From Streptomyces toyocaensis (GTDB lineage Bacteria > Actinomycetota > Actinomycetes > Streptomycetales > Streptomycetaceae): DNA of 38,507 nt. Shown here one piece after another: positions 23,457 to 32,317 of the stretch (the first letter of the stretch is position 1; every line of letters starts with the position of its first letter). The position numbers and the translations under genes are program-made. Where the stretch lies: NCBI RefSeq assembly GCF_000725125.1, contig NZ_JFCB01000050.1, positions 1 to 38,507 of the forward strand, in the 5' to 3' direction. The notes under the pieces are model-generated. The model worked only from the letters and a program-made list of their open reading frames with translations, made no database searches and was not told the origin of the DNA.

Positions 23457-24212
23457 ATGACGCAGAACGCGATCACCGCAGAGAACGTCGAAGAGCTCAT
23501 CGCCAAGAACATCACGGAGCGGTTCGACAACGACCACGAGGTCCTGGGGCTCTCTCAGCACTTCCGCCGCGAGGGCTACGTCAAGCTGCCCGGACTGGTC
23601 TCCGAGGAGGTCTTCGAGGCGGTCGCCGCCGAGACCCACCAGCTGATCGACACGCACCAGAAGCGGATCGACATCCGTCTCAAGGAGACCGGCGACTCGC
23701 CGCGCTTCATGTCCACCGTCGGCCAGCGGGCGATCGCCACCGACGGGTCGCTGATCCCGGCCGTCTACGAGTCGCCGGCGCTCAAGGGCTTCCTGTCCCG
23801 CCTCGCCAAGGAGGAGGTCATGGACTGCCCGTGGGACGAGGAGAAGTACATCATCACCCGCCAGCACCAGAAGGGCGACACCCACGGCTGGCACTGGGGC
23901 GACTTCAGCTTCACGGTCATCTGGCTGATCGAGGCGCCCTCCCTGGAGTACGGCGGCATGCTCCAGTGCGTCCCGCACACCGACTGGAACAAGGACGACC
24001 CGCGCGTCGAGGAGTACCTGCAGCAGCACCCGATCCGCTCGTACGGCCACGCGCGGGGCGATCTGTACTTCCTGCGCTCGGACACCACGCTGCACCGCAC
24101 GGTTCCGCTGAACGCCGACAAGACCCGCATCATCCTCAACACCTGCTGGGCGAGCCGCACGGACAGCCAGAAGGCGACCACCCACGAGACGATGAACGCG
24201 ATGTTCGACTGA
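23457..24212 (+). CDS. BesD-like Fe(II)/2-oxoglutarate enzyme, predicted radical amino-acid halogenase
   Basis: 251 residues from ATG 23457 (GAGGAGC upstream). It is a cupin-fold oxygenase relative. The iron site reads THGWHWGDFSF: His146-Trp147-Gly148, where hydroxylases carry His-X-Asp/Glu. The distal ligand is His213 in TTLHRTVPL and the 2-oxoglutarate Arg is Arg224 in KTRIILN. Loss of the carboxylate ligand frees a site for chloride and marks the radical halogenases. As I recall BesD, a lysine chlorinase, its ligands are His137, Gly139 and His204; the spacing here is identical (67 residues between His). The recalled substrate contacts Arg74, Glu120, His134, Asp140 and Asn219 would match Arg83, Glu129, His143, Asp149 and Asn228. 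The lid tryptophans after residue 238 seem absent, so the substrate may differ. First gene of the operon. Asp149 as a ligand, giving a hydroxylase, is the main alternative. Confidence 0.75.
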   Translation: MTQNAITAENVEELIAKNITERFDNDHEVLGLSQHFRREGYVKLPGLVSEEVFEAVAAETHQLIDTHQKRIDIRLKETGDSPRFMSTVGQRAIATDGSLIPAVYESPALKGFLSRLAKEEVMDCPWDEEKYIITRQHQKGDTHGWHWGDFSFTVIWLIEAPSLEYGGMLQCVPHTDWNKDDPRVEEYLQQHPIRSYGHARGDLYFLRSDTTLHRTVPLNADKTRIILNTCWASRTDSQKATTHETMNAMFD

Positions 24213-24247
24213 CCGGGAAAGGGCGGAGGAGGAGCGGGGAGCAGAAG

Positions 24248-25246
24248 ATGACCGGGATGCCTGACGTGCTTTCCATCACCGCGATGGTGCCCTGTTACAA
24301 CGAGGAGGAATGCATCGAGCGGGCATACCTGGAAATCAGCAGGGAGATATACAGGTACGAGGACTCCGAGATCCTGTTCGTCGACGACGGAAGCACCGAC
24401 GGGACGCTCGACATCATCAAGCGGATCGCCCGCGAGGATCCACGCGTCCGGTATCTCTCCTTCGCCCGCAACTTCGGCCTCGAATCCGCCTTCACCGCGG
24501 GATTCGCCTACGCGTCGAAGGAGTGGACCGTCCAACTCGACGCCGACTTGCAGTCCCCGCCCGCCGAACTCCACAAACTGGCGCGACGGGCCGTGGAGGG
24601 CGGCTACGACGCGGTCTTCGCGGTCCGCGCCGGCCGTCAGGACCCCTGGTACCGGCGCCTCGGGACCATCGGCCACCAGGCCGTCGCCACCCGCGTCCTG
24701 GGCATCGAACTGCCCGTGCGCGCCTCGGTGTTCCGGGTGGTGCGCACCGTGGTGGCGCACAAGGTCGCCGACTGCGAGGTCAGCACGCCGTACTTCCTGG
24801 CCACCCTGCCGCTGATCGGCGCCCGCTACACCACGGTGGAGACCGCCCACGCGGCCCGGGTGGCCGGCCGGGCCAAGTGGTCGCTCGGCAAGCTGTTCCG
24901 GCACGCCGCCGACCTCTTCGTCGGCTTCTCCTACCGGCCGCTCGCCCTCGTCTACCTCGCGGCGGCCGTCGCCGCGGTGGCGGCCGGGGCGCTGGCGCTG
25001 GTTCCGGGCGACGTCCGGCTGCTCGCCACGGCGTCCGTGCTGCTGCACGCCGTCGGCCTGGGGGCGCTCGCGCTGCTCGCCCGCTACCTGGTGCGCATCA
25101 TGCGCGGCGGCGAGGGCCTGCCCCGCTACCAGATCCGGGAGGCCAACGTGCCCGTACGGCCGCGGGACGACCTCTACGCCCCCCGCCACGCACCCACCGG
25201 CCGGGCCGTGCCCGCGCCACTGCCGCAGACAGGGAACCTGCCATGA
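24248..25246 (+). CDS. GT2 glycosyltransferase, polyprenyl-phosphate (DPM1/GtrB/ArnC) type
   Basis: 332 residues from ATG 24248. The GT-A domain (about 1-225) has ITAMVPCYNEEECIERAY, EILFVDDGSTDGTLDIIKRI, the metal-binding LDADLQSPP (98-100 DAD) and the RVAGRAKWSLGKL loop (about 204-216) typical of enzymes that glycosylate a polyprenyl phosphate. Two membrane helices at about 231-252 and 258-280 and a Pro-rich tail complete the GtrB-like form. It would load a sugar onto undecaprenyl-type phosphate at the inner membrane face. Its stop overlaps the next start (ATGA). The UDP-pentose enzyme divergent from the operon is a possible sugar source. Confidence 0.9.
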   Translation: MTGMPDVLSITAMVPCYNEEECIERAYLEISREIYRYEDSEILFVDDGSTDGTLDIIKRIAREDPRVRYLSFARNFGLESAFTAGFAYASKEWTVQLDADLQSPPAELHKLARRAVEGGYDAVFAVRAGRQDPWYRRLGTIGHQAVATRVLGIELPVRASVFRVVRTVVAHKVADCEVSTPYFLATLPLIGARYTTVETAHAARVAGRAKWSLGKLFRHAADLFVGFSYRPLALVYLAAAVAAVAAGALALVPGDVRLLATASVLLHAVGLGALALLARYLVRIMRGGEGLPRYQIREANVPVRPRDDLYAPRHAPTGRAVPAPLPQTGNLP

Positions 25247-26490
25247 CCAAGCCCCACATCCTCGTCCTCGGCGGGGGCGAGGACCAGCTCCCCGCCTACC
25301 ACGAGGCCCGCCGCCTCGGTTACGGGGTCATCGGCGTCGACCAGCGGCCGGACGCGCTGGGCGCGGCGGCCGCCGACCTCTTCCTGTGCATGACCACCCG
25401 GGACCCCGAGCGGATCGCCGCCATGGTCGGCCACCTCGACGTCGCCGCGGTGATCTCCCCGGCCAGCGACGCCGCGCAGGAGTCGGTGGCCGAGCTGAGC
25501 CGGATCCTCGGCACGCCGCACCAGCCGGCGCCCGACGCGGTGCGGGCCTCCGTGGACAAGGGCTACTTCCACACCGTCCTGGAACGCATCGGACTGCCCG
25601 GTTACGGTCACCTGCGGTCCACGGACCCGGTCGAACTGCGTCTCGCGGCGGCCTCGCTGCCGTTGCCCGTCATCGTGAAGCCGAACGACTCCTCCGGCAG
25701 CAAGGGCGTGCAGGTCGTCGCCGACCCCGCGGCACTGCCCGCGGCGCTGGCCGAGGCACGGGCGTACTCCTTCTCCGGCGAGGTGGTCGTCGAGGAGATG
25801 CTGCTGGGCCAGCACCTGTCCGCCGAAGCGTTCCTGCGTGGCGGGAAGCTCGCGACCGTCGCGGTCACCGAGCGCGCCACCACCGGCGCACCGCACATGA
25901 TCACCACGGCCCACACGGTGCCCGCCGAGCTGACGCCCGCCACCGAGATCCGGCTGCGGTCCATGATCATGGACATCTGCGTCGCGCTCGGCCACACCGA
26001 CGGACCGGTCAACTTCGACTTCGTGGTCGACCGCACCGAGGAGATCCGCTTCATCGAGATGGGCGCCCGGCTCGGCGGCAACGGCATGCCGCTGCTCGTC
26101 CAGCACGCCTACGGCATCAACACGTACGAGGCGGCCCTGCGCCTGGCGCTCGGCCAGGACTTCGACCTGGCGCCCCGCCACGACAAGAAGACCGCCCTGC
26201 AGATCCTGACCACCGACACCGACGGCATCCTGCGCACCGTCGAGGGCGAGGACGCGGTCCGGGCCCTGCCCCAGACCGCCGAGCTGAGGCTCTTCGCGGG
26301 TCCTGGCAGCCGGGTCCGCCGCTACACCCAGGCCGGCCACAAACTCGGCTACCTGCTGCTCGTCGCGGACGGCTACGCCGAGCTCCGGGCGGCACAGGCC
26401 GAGGCCCGGGCCCTGCTGCGCTTCGGCGTGGAACCCGACGTCCCCGCCCCGGCCCGCCGTCCCGAACCCCTTACGGAGAACGTCCGTTGA
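25243..26490 (+). CDS. ATP-grasp ligase
   Basis: 415 residues, ATG 25243 overlapping the glycosyltransferase stop. An N-terminal Rossmann-like region (ILVLGGGEDQLPAYHEARRL) is followed by the ATP-grasp core: VIVKPNDSSGSKGVQVV (about 143-159, lysine and glycine-rich loop), VVVEEMLLGQHLSAEAF, VNFDFVVD and the metal site IRFIEMGARLGGNGMP (about 268-283). The C-terminal part resembles carboxylate-amine ligases of the carbamoyl-phosphate-synthase-like group, which form acyl phosphates from a carboxylate and join them to an amine. In this operon it probably joins an amino acid, perhaps the halogenase product, to another unit. Substrates cannot be read from the sequence. Confidence 0.9.
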   Translation: MTKPHILVLGGGEDQLPAYHEARRLGYGVIGVDQRPDALGAAAADLFLCMTTRDPERIAAMVGHLDVAAVISPASDAAQESVAELSRILGTPHQPAPDAVRASVDKGYFHTVLERIGLPGYGHLRSTDPVELRLAAASLPLPVIVKPNDSSGSKGVQVVADPAALPAALAEARAYSFSGEVVVEEMLLGQHLSAEAFLRGGKLATVAVTERATTGAPHMITTAHTVPAELTPATEIRLRSMIMDICVALGHTDGPVNFDFVVDRTEEIRFIEMGARLGGNGMPLLVQHAYGINTYEAALRLALGQDFDLAPRHDKKTALQILTTDTDGILRTVEGEDAVRALPQTAELRLFAGPGSRVRRYTQAGHKLGYLLLVADGYAELRAAQAEARALLRFGVEPDVPAPARRPEPLTENVR

Positions 26491-27155
26491 ACACCGTGCG
26501 GCGCAACGCGCCCTTCCTGATCCTGGCCGCGCTCGCAGCGGTCTTCGCGGGCATCGTCTGGTTCGCCATGCCCCACGACCGTGAGGTCAAGAGCCTGGGC
26601 ATCCTGTTGTTCAAGCTGGTGCCCTTCGTGCTCGCCACCGAGGCGATCGCCCAGCTCGACCCGGCCTGGGCCCAGCGGATCCGCCTCCACCTGGTGGTCC
26701 CGGTCTGCTTCCTCGTGTACTTCGTCTACTTCGTGCCGAAGATCTTCTTCGTCGCCGAGAACCACCCCGAGCTGTACTACTACATCCTCACGCTGACCCC
26801 GTTCGTCATCCTCAGCCTCGTCCTCGCCTTCCGGATCGGCGGCGGCGCCGCCCACCTGGTGCGCCGGCTCTCCTACGCGATGATCCTGCTGATGCTGTCC
26901 GGTCTCGAGGACCTGGCCTTCCTCACCGTGAACGACCACACCGACCCGGCGTGGCAGACCATCCCCGAGGTGTGGACCTGGGCCTCGCACATCACGGTCT
27001 TCCTCGGCCACCCGGCGAGCAAGTACGAGGCGTACGCCTTCATCACCGCGCACGTCCTGCTGGCGCTCTTCCTCCTGTTCGCGCCCACCCGCTGGTTCGC
27101 CCCCCTCGCCCGGGCGGTCCGGCGCACCCCCGTCCAGGCCCCCACCGCCGGCTGA
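26487..27155 (+). CDS. Six-helix membrane protein of unknown function
   Basis: 222 residues, TTG start at 26487 overlapping the ligase stop (TTGA) with ACGGAGAACG upstream. Hydrophobic segments lie at about 9-27, 37-57, 67-89, 96-115, 127-147 and 183-207. Between the last two, HTDPAWQTIPEVWTWASHIT and VFLGHPASKYEAY form a Trp/His-rich loop. I recognise no family. The charged pairs at helix ends (HDREVK; SGLEDLAF inside helix 5) may be functional. Its place between two ligases suggests a role in membrane-linked assembly or transport. Confidence 0.8.
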   Translation: MNTVRRNAPFLILAALAAVFAGIVWFAMPHDREVKSLGILLFKLVPFVLATEAIAQLDPAWAQRIRLHLVVPVCFLVYFVYFVPKIFFVAENHPELYYYILTLTPFVILSLVLAFRIGGGAAHLVRRLSYAMILLMLSGLEDLAFLTVNDHTDPAWQTIPEVWTWASHITVFLGHPASKYEAYAFITAHVLLALFLLFAPTRWFAPLARAVRRTPVQAPTAG

Positions 27156-27175
27156 CCAGCGAAGGACCGTACGAG

Positions 27176-28483
27176 ATGTTCCTCCGAGAGGCGTTGTACG
27201 TTCCCGTCTCCTGCGCCCGTCAGTACGGCACCCGCGGCGCCCTGCGCCGGCGCCAGCTCTCCCAGCTCAACAGGATGCTGGCGCACGCCAGGGCCGAGGT
27301 GCCGTACTACCGCGACGACCCCGCCTACCGGACCGGCCCGCTGCGCTCCCTCGCCGAGGTCGCGAAGCTCCCGGTGATGAGCAAGGAGGTGCTGCGCGGC
27401 CGCCCCCTGGAGGAACTCCTCGCCGACGGAGCCCGCCCCGGACAGCTGCCCACCTTCCGCACCAGCGGCTCCACCGGCCGCCGTGTGACGGTCGTGCACG
27501 ACCACAACAGCCACGACTACCACATGGCCGCCTGCGTCCGCCGGTTCCTGGCGACCGGGCGCTACCTGCCGACCCACCGGCTCTCCCACATCAGGCCCTT
27601 CGCACCGCCCTCGCGGCGCTTCGAGCGGCTCGGCCTCTTCCGCCGCCATGTGCTGCTCACCGACCGGCCCATGGACGACATCAAGGCCGAACTCCTCACC
27701 GCACGGCCCCAGGTGCTCATCGGCTACCCGGTCCACCTGCGTGCCCTGCTGCGGGCGCTGGCCCCGGCCGAGCTGGCGGCGCTGCGCCGCACCCTGCGCC
27801 TGGTGATGACCGAGTCCGAACTCCTCGTCGACGCCCACCGGGCCCTGTTCGAGGAGGAGTTCGGCGCCCCGGTGCACGACGAGTACTCGGCCTTCGAGGT
27901 GCTCAACATCGCGTACGAGTGCCGGCACGGGCGGGCCCACCTCGCCGAGGACCGGCTCCTCGTGGAGATCCTCGACGCGGACGGACGGCCGCTGCCGGAC
28001 GGCGCCGAGGGCCGGGTGGTGGCGACCGCGTTCATGGAACGCGCGATGCCCCTCGTCCGGTACGACCTGGGCGACGTCGGCCGGATCGAGACCCGGCCGT
28101 GCCCTTGCGGGCGGCGCTTCCGTACCCTGCGGCTCACGGTGGGCCGGGTCAACGACTCGGTGCTGCTGCCGACCGGGCGCCAGCTCTACCCGGACACCTT
28201 CCTGCACCTGGCGGCCACCTTCCCGGGCATCGCCGAGTGCGGCGTGCACCAGGACCGCACGGGAGCGGTGCGCCTCGACGTGGTGCCGTCCGGGCCCCTC
28301 GACCGGGACGGGTGGACCGCGGTGGCGGAAGGGGTGCGCGAGCGGCTGCACACCGTGGCCGGCTGCGCCTTCCCGCTGGAGGTCGTCCGGGTGGACCGGG
28401 TGGAGATCACCGCGGGCGGCAAGGGCCGTTTCGTCACCTCCGAGCTGGCGGTGGCGCGGCCCGAGCCGGCGGGACCGGCGTGA
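27176..28483 (+). CDS. PaaK/CapK-like adenylate-forming ligase (first copy)
   Basis: 435 residues from ATG 27176. It is an ANL-family enzyme of the phenylacetate-CoA-ligase-like group, which lacks the large N-terminal half of acyl-CoA synthetases. Features are the AEVPYYRDD entry motif, the ATP loop FRTSGSTGRRVTV (about 94-106), DEYSAFEVLNIAYECRHG, VRYDLGDVGRIETRPC followed by the Cys-rich CPCGRRFRT, and a C-terminal GGKGRFV with the catalytic-type lysine. Such proteins adenylate a carboxylic acid and often appear in polysaccharide and metabolite clusters (CapK-like). Substrate unknown. It is the fifth gene of the operon, 20 bases after the membrane-protein gene, and overlaps the flippase start (GTGA). 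Confidence 0.88.
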   Translation: MFLREALYVPVSCARQYGTRGALRRRQLSQLNRMLAHARAEVPYYRDDPAYRTGPLRSLAEVAKLPVMSKEVLRGRPLEELLADGARPGQLPTFRTSGSTGRRVTVVHDHNSHDYHMAACVRRFLATGRYLPTHRLSHIRPFAPPSRRFERLGLFRRHVLLTDRPMDDIKAELLTARPQVLIGYPVHLRALLRALAPAELAALRRTLRLVMTESELLVDAHRALFEEEFGAPVHDEYSAFEVLNIAYECRHGRAHLAEDRLLVEILDADGRPLPDGAEGRVVATAFMERAMPLVRYDLGDVGRIETRPCPCGRRFRTLRLTVGRVNDSVLLPTGRQLYPDTFLHLAATFPGIAECGVHQDRTGAVRLDVVPSGPLDRDGWTAVAEGVRERLHTVAGCAFPLEVVRVDRVEITAGGKGRFVTSELAVARPEPAGPA

Positions 28484-29790
28484 GAACGGTGCCGGGCGCG
28501 GCCGCCGGGGCGCGGACGTCCTGGCGCCCCGACTCCCGCCGCCTCGCCTCGCTCCTCGCCGGGCGCACCGCCTTCCGGCTCACGCTGCTCGGCGCGAACA
28601 CCGCGCTGCTGGCGAGCTGGGGGCAGGGCCCCTACGAGCGGTACGCCGCGGCCATGGGCACGGCCCAGGTGCTCACCACCGTCACCTCGCTCGGCATCGA
28701 GAAGTCCGCGCTCAAGCTGGTGCCCCGGGCCCGCCGCACCGGACCGCAGCTCATCACCGTGTTCCTGGCCTGCGCGGGCGTGCTGACCGCGGCCGTCGTG
28801 CTCTGGCTGGCCGGTTCGGCGCTGCTGAACCCCCCGCGGGGCGGTGCGGTGGCGGTGCTGGCCGGTCTGTACATGGCACTGCTCGGCCTGAACACCGTCC
28901 TGGTCGGGCTGTGCAGGGCGCTCGGCCGGGACCGCGCCGACATCGCCAACTTCACCGCCCTGTCCCTCCTCGTGGTGACCGGGACCGGTGGCGCGACCCT
29001 GCTCGGCTGGGGCCCCGAGGGGTTCACCGGCTGGATCCTCGGCGGCACCGCCCTGCTCAACCTGGTCCACGTGCCGGCCCTCGCACGGGCCGCCGCCCGC
29101 CCGGTACGCCGGGGCACGGCCGTACCGGCCGTCTCCACCTCGGCGCTGATGGCCTGCGGCGACGTGGCGGCGGCCGGTGCGGTCAGCCTCCTCTTCGCGC
29201 TGCTCGGGGCCTCCCGGCACCACGAACAGACCGGCCACCTCTACCTGATGGTGCTCGCGTCGTCGGTGCTGCTCAACGGCTTCGGCTACGTGCTGCGGCT
29301 GTTCCAGCCGCACGTGTCGCTGACCCTGCGGTCGCTGGACGCCACGGCGCTCGACCGCCGGGTGGTGCGCCGGCTGCTGCCGCTGGCGGTGGCGGGTGCC
29401 GCGTGGACCGCCGCCGCCCTGCTGCTCGCCCGGTTCGCCCAGGGCTCCGGCCTCCTGCCGCCACCCGTCGTGGTGCTGCTCCTGTACGTCCTGTGCACAC
29501 CCCTGTTCTTCGCGATGGGGAGCCTCAACTACCTCCTCGAGAACGCCTGCGCGCGCACTCTGCGGGCCACCGCCGCCGGCGCCGCCGCGGGCCTGGTCTG
29601 CGCGGTGCTGACCGGCGTGTTCCTGGTGCCCGTGCTCGGCGCGCTCGGCGCGGTCGGCGCGCTCGCGGCGGGCGAGGCGGCCCACGCCCTGGCCGCGTGG
29701 CTGCTGCTCGGCCGGTCCTCGCTCACCCGCCGTCCGCCCGTGCCCGCCGTGCCCGCCGCGGCCCCCACCGACCTGGGAGTCCCCCGATGA
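28480..29790 (+). CDS. Wzx/MATE-like polytopic flippase or exporter
   Basis: 436 residues from GTG 28480, overlapping the preceding stop. About twelve hydrophobic helices are spread evenly, beginning at AGRTAFRLTLLGANTALLAS. The pattern YERYAAAMGTAQVLTTVTSL, then GIEKSALKLVPRARRTGPQL, resembles the first helices of polysaccharide flippases (MOP superfamily). No ATPase accompanies it. In an operon with a polyprenyl-type glycosyltransferase it could flip a lipid-linked product; export of a small metabolite is the alternative. The next start overlaps its stop (ATGA). Confidence 0.82.
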   Translation: MRTVPGAAAGARTSWRPDSRRLASLLAGRTAFRLTLLGANTALLASWGQGPYERYAAAMGTAQVLTTVTSLGIEKSALKLVPRARRTGPQLITVFLACAGVLTAAVVLWLAGSALLNPPRGGAVAVLAGLYMALLGLNTVLVGLCRALGRDRADIANFTALSLLVVTGTGGATLLGWGPEGFTGWILGGTALLNLVHVPALARAAARPVRRGTAVPAVSTSALMACGDVAAAGAVSLLFALLGASRHHEQTGHLYLMVLASSVLLNGFGYVLRLFQPHVSLTLRSLDATALDRRVVRRLLPLAVAGAAWTAAALLLARFAQGSGLLPPPVVVLLLYVLCTPLFFAMGSLNYLLENACARTLRATAAGAAAGLVCAVLTGVFLVPVLGALGAVGALAAGEAAHALAAWLLLGRSSLTRRPPVPAVPAAAPTDLGVPR

Positions 29791-31271
29791 ACGATGCCAG
29801 GACCCGCCGCACCGGACCCCCCGACTGGCGCGGCATCGTCTACCCGCTGCTGATCTCGGCCGCCGCCCTGGGCGTCCTCGTCGCCGTGCTCGGACTCGGC
29901 ATCGGGGCCCCCGATCCCGCGGCAGGGGAGACGGCACGCGAGGGAGCCCCACCGGCCGTCGCGCACGCCGGCGAGGTCACCCTCAGGCTGCTGGCCGCCA
30001 TCGCCGCGGTCGCCGGAGTCGCGGCCGGCGGCGGTCTCCTCGCCCGCCGTCTCGGCCAGCCGCCGGTCATCGGCGAGATCGCCACCGGCCTGCTGCTCGG
30101 CCCGTCCTTCCTGACCGGGCTCTGGCCGGGTGCGACCGCGCTGTTCTACCCCGCGTCGGCGGAGCCCGTGCTCGGCCTGCTCGCCCAGGCCGGCCTGGTC
30201 CTGTTCATGTTCGCGGTCGGCTCCGAGTTCGACGCCTCCCAGCTACGGCGCAGCGGCCGGGTGGTGGGCGCGGTCAGCCAGGGCAGCATGATCGTCCCCT
30301 TCGTCCTCGGGGTGGTCTCCTCGGGCCTTGTCTACCGGGAGTTCGCCGCCGACGGGATCGGCTTCGTGCCGTTCGCGATCTTCCTCGGTACGGCGATGAG
30401 CATCACGGCCTTCCCGGTGCTCGCCCGGATCGTGCAGGAGTCGGGTCTGGCCCGGCACCCGCTCGGCACCATGGCCATGACGTGCGCCGCCGCCTGCGAC
30501 GTGATCGCCTGGTGCGCCCTGGCCACGGCCATGGCGGTGGCCGGGGCGGGCAGCGTCTGGGGCGCGGGCGGCACCGTGCTCCTCGCGGCGGGGTTCGCGG
30601 TGGCCGTCCTGGTTCTCGGCCGCCCGCTGGTGCGGGCCGCCGACCGCTGGGCGGACCGCAGGGAGGTGCCGTCCGCGGCCCGTCTCCTCGCCCTGCTGCT
30701 GCTCGCCTTCTCCCTCGCCCGGGCCACCGATCTGATGGGCGTCCACTCGATCTTCGGCGCCTTCCTCGCCGGCCTGCTCGTGCCGCATCGTTCCGGCAGT
30801 GCGCTGACCGCCGTGCAGCTGCGCCTGGACTCGCTCAACCGGCGGCTGCTGCTGCCGCTGTTCTTCGTCTCCGTCGGCATGACGGTCGACCTCACCCGGG
30901 TGACCGCGCACGGTGCCCTGCTCGTCGCCGGGGCCGTCGCGGTCGTCACGGCCGTGGCGGGCAAGCTCCTCGGGACCGGCCTCACCGCCCGCTCCTGCGG
31001 CCTGTCCTGGCGGATGTCGCTCGGCCTCGGCGTCCTGCTCAACGCCCGGGGCGTCACCGAGGTCGTCGTGCTCCGCGCGGGACTCGACGCGGGCCTCATC
31101 AACCAGAACGCCTTCACCGTGCTGGTTGTGATGGCCCTGCTGACCACGGTGATGACCGGCCCCGCGCTCTCTCTCCTCAAGCTGTCCCGGCGGCCCCCGG
31201 CCGCCCCCGTCGCCCCCCTCCGTCTCGCCGGCTCCCCCCAGCGGGAGCCGCTGGAAAGGACGTCCGCATGA
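29787..31271 (+). CDS. CPA2-family cation:proton antiporter (Kef/NapA-like)
   Basis: 494 residues from ATG 29787 (ATGA overlap with the flippase stop). An initial helix and short hydrophilic stretch precede the antiporter core, with GQPPVIGEIATGLLLGPSFL, LFMFAVGSEFDASQLRRSGR, AMSITAFPVLARIVQESGLA, MGVHSIFGAFLAGLLVPHR and PLFFVSVGMTVDLTRV. These are standard CPA2 motifs. No C-terminal TrkA-N domain is fused, so it resembles antiporters that occur inside biosynthetic clusters. It may couple proton flow to export of a charged product or maintain pH; either role is inferred. Confidence 0.9.
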   Translation: MNDARTRRTGPPDWRGIVYPLLISAAALGVLVAVLGLGIGAPDPAAGETAREGAPPAVAHAGEVTLRLLAAIAAVAGVAAGGGLLARRLGQPPVIGEIATGLLLGPSFLTGLWPGATALFYPASAEPVLGLLAQAGLVLFMFAVGSEFDASQLRRSGRVVGAVSQGSMIVPFVLGVVSSGLVYREFAADGIGFVPFAIFLGTAMSITAFPVLARIVQESGLARHPLGTMAMTCAAACDVIAWCALATAMAVAGAGSVWGAGGTVLLAAGFAVAVLVLGRPLVRAADRWADRREVPSAARLLALLLLAFSLARATDLMGVHSIFGAFLAGLLVPHRSGSALTAVQLRLDSLNRRLLLPLFFVSVGMTVDLTRVTAHGALLVAGAVAVVTAVAGKLLGTGLTARSCGLSWRMSLGLGVLLNARGVTEVVVLRAGLDAGLINQNAFTVLVVMALLTTVMTGPALSLLKLSRRPPAAPVAPLRLAGSPQREPLERTSA

Positions 31272-32311
31272 ACACCGTGACCCCCGCCTCCCCCGTCTCG
31301 CTCGTGACCGGAGGGGCCGGCTTCATCGGCTCCCACGTGGCCCGCGAGCTCCTGGCCCGCGGCCACCGCGTGGTCGTCCTCGACGACCTCAGCGGCGGCA
31401 CCGCCGCCAACGTGCCGGACGGCGCCGAGTTCCGGCACGGCAGCGTCTGCGACCCCGAGGTCGTCGACGCCGTCTTCGCCTCCCACCGCATCGACTACGT
31501 CTTCCACCTCGCCGCGTACGCCGCCGAGGGACTGAGCCACTTCATCAAGCGCTTCAACTACATGAACAACGTGGTCGGCAGCGTCAACCTGATCAACGCC
31601 GCCGTCAACGCGGGCACCGTGAAGTGCTTCGTGTTCACGTCGTCCATCGCGGTCTACGGCGCCAACCAGCTGCCGATGAGCGAGGACCTGGTGCCGGCGC
31701 CGGAGGACCCCTACGGCATCGCGAAGTTCTCCGTGGAGCAGGAACTGCGGGTCAGCCACGAGATGTTCGGCCTGCCGTACGTCATCTTCCGGCCGCACAA
31801 CGTGTACGGCGAGTACCAGAACATCGGCGACCGCTACCGCAACGTCATCGGCATCTTCATGAACCAGGCGCTGCGCGGCGAGGAGTTCACGGTCTTCGGC
31901 GACGGCGAGCAGACCCGGGCCTTCAGCTACATCAAGGACGTGGCCCCGGCCATCGCCCGCTCGGTGGAGCTGCCCGGGGCGTACAACGAGATCTTCAACA
32001 TCGGCGGCGACCAGGTCTACAGCGTCAACCGCATCGCCGCCGCGGTGTGCGAGGCGATGGGGGTGGAGCTGCGGGTCAACCACCTCCCGGAGCGCAACGA
32101 GGTGCGCGACGCGTACGCCACGCACGAGAAGGCCCACAAGGTGTTCGGCGCGCCCGGCCTGCCCATCGGGCTGGAGGAGGGCATCGGGCGCATGGCCGCC
32201 TGGGTCAAGGAGGTGGGCCCGCAGGAGCCGTCGGTGTTCTCGGGCATCGAGGTGGTCCGCAACCTGCCCCCGTCCTGGCGGGCGGCCCTGGAGGAGCGGC
32301 GCACCATATGA
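31268..32311 (+). CDS. NAD-dependent nucleotide-sugar epimerase/dehydratase
   Basis: 347 residues from ATG 31268, overlapping the antiporter stop. It is an extended SDR enzyme: SLVTGGAGFIGSHVARELL (cofactor loop), FVFTSSIAVYGANQLPMSED, the catalytic YGIAK (Tyr-X3-Lys) and FRPHNVYGEYQNIGDRYRNV. FGDGEQTRAFSYIKDVAPAI is typical of UDP-glucose 4-epimerase-like proteins. It ends the plus-strand operon and is followed by a very strong hairpin. It differs from the decarboxylase at 22121-23104, so two sugar-modifying steps are encoded. The exact sugar cannot be determined. Confidence 0.88.
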   Translation: MNTVTPASPVSLVTGGAGFIGSHVARELLARGHRVVVLDDLSGGTAANVPDGAEFRHGSVCDPEVVDAVFASHRIDYVFHLAAYAAEGLSHFIKRFNYMNNVVGSVNLINAAVNAGTVKCFVFTSSIAVYGANQLPMSEDLVPAPEDPYGIAKFSVEQELRVSHEMFGLPYVIFRPHNVYGEYQNIGDRYRNVIGIFMNQALRGEEFTVFGDGEQTRAFSYIKDVAPAIARSVELPGAYNEIFNIGGDQVYSVNRIAAAVCEAMGVELRVNHLPERNEVRDAYATHEKAHKVFGAPGLPIGLEEGIGRMAAWVKEVGPQEPSVFSGIEVVRNLPPSWRAALEERRTI

Positions 32312-32317
32312 ATGCGC

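Noticed and set aside
23457..24212. Ordinary phytanoyl-CoA-type hydroxylase
   Set aside because: The position of the metal-binding carboxylate is Gly148, and the HGWHWGD context with His213 fits the halogenase pattern better, although hydroxylation through Asp149 is not excluded.
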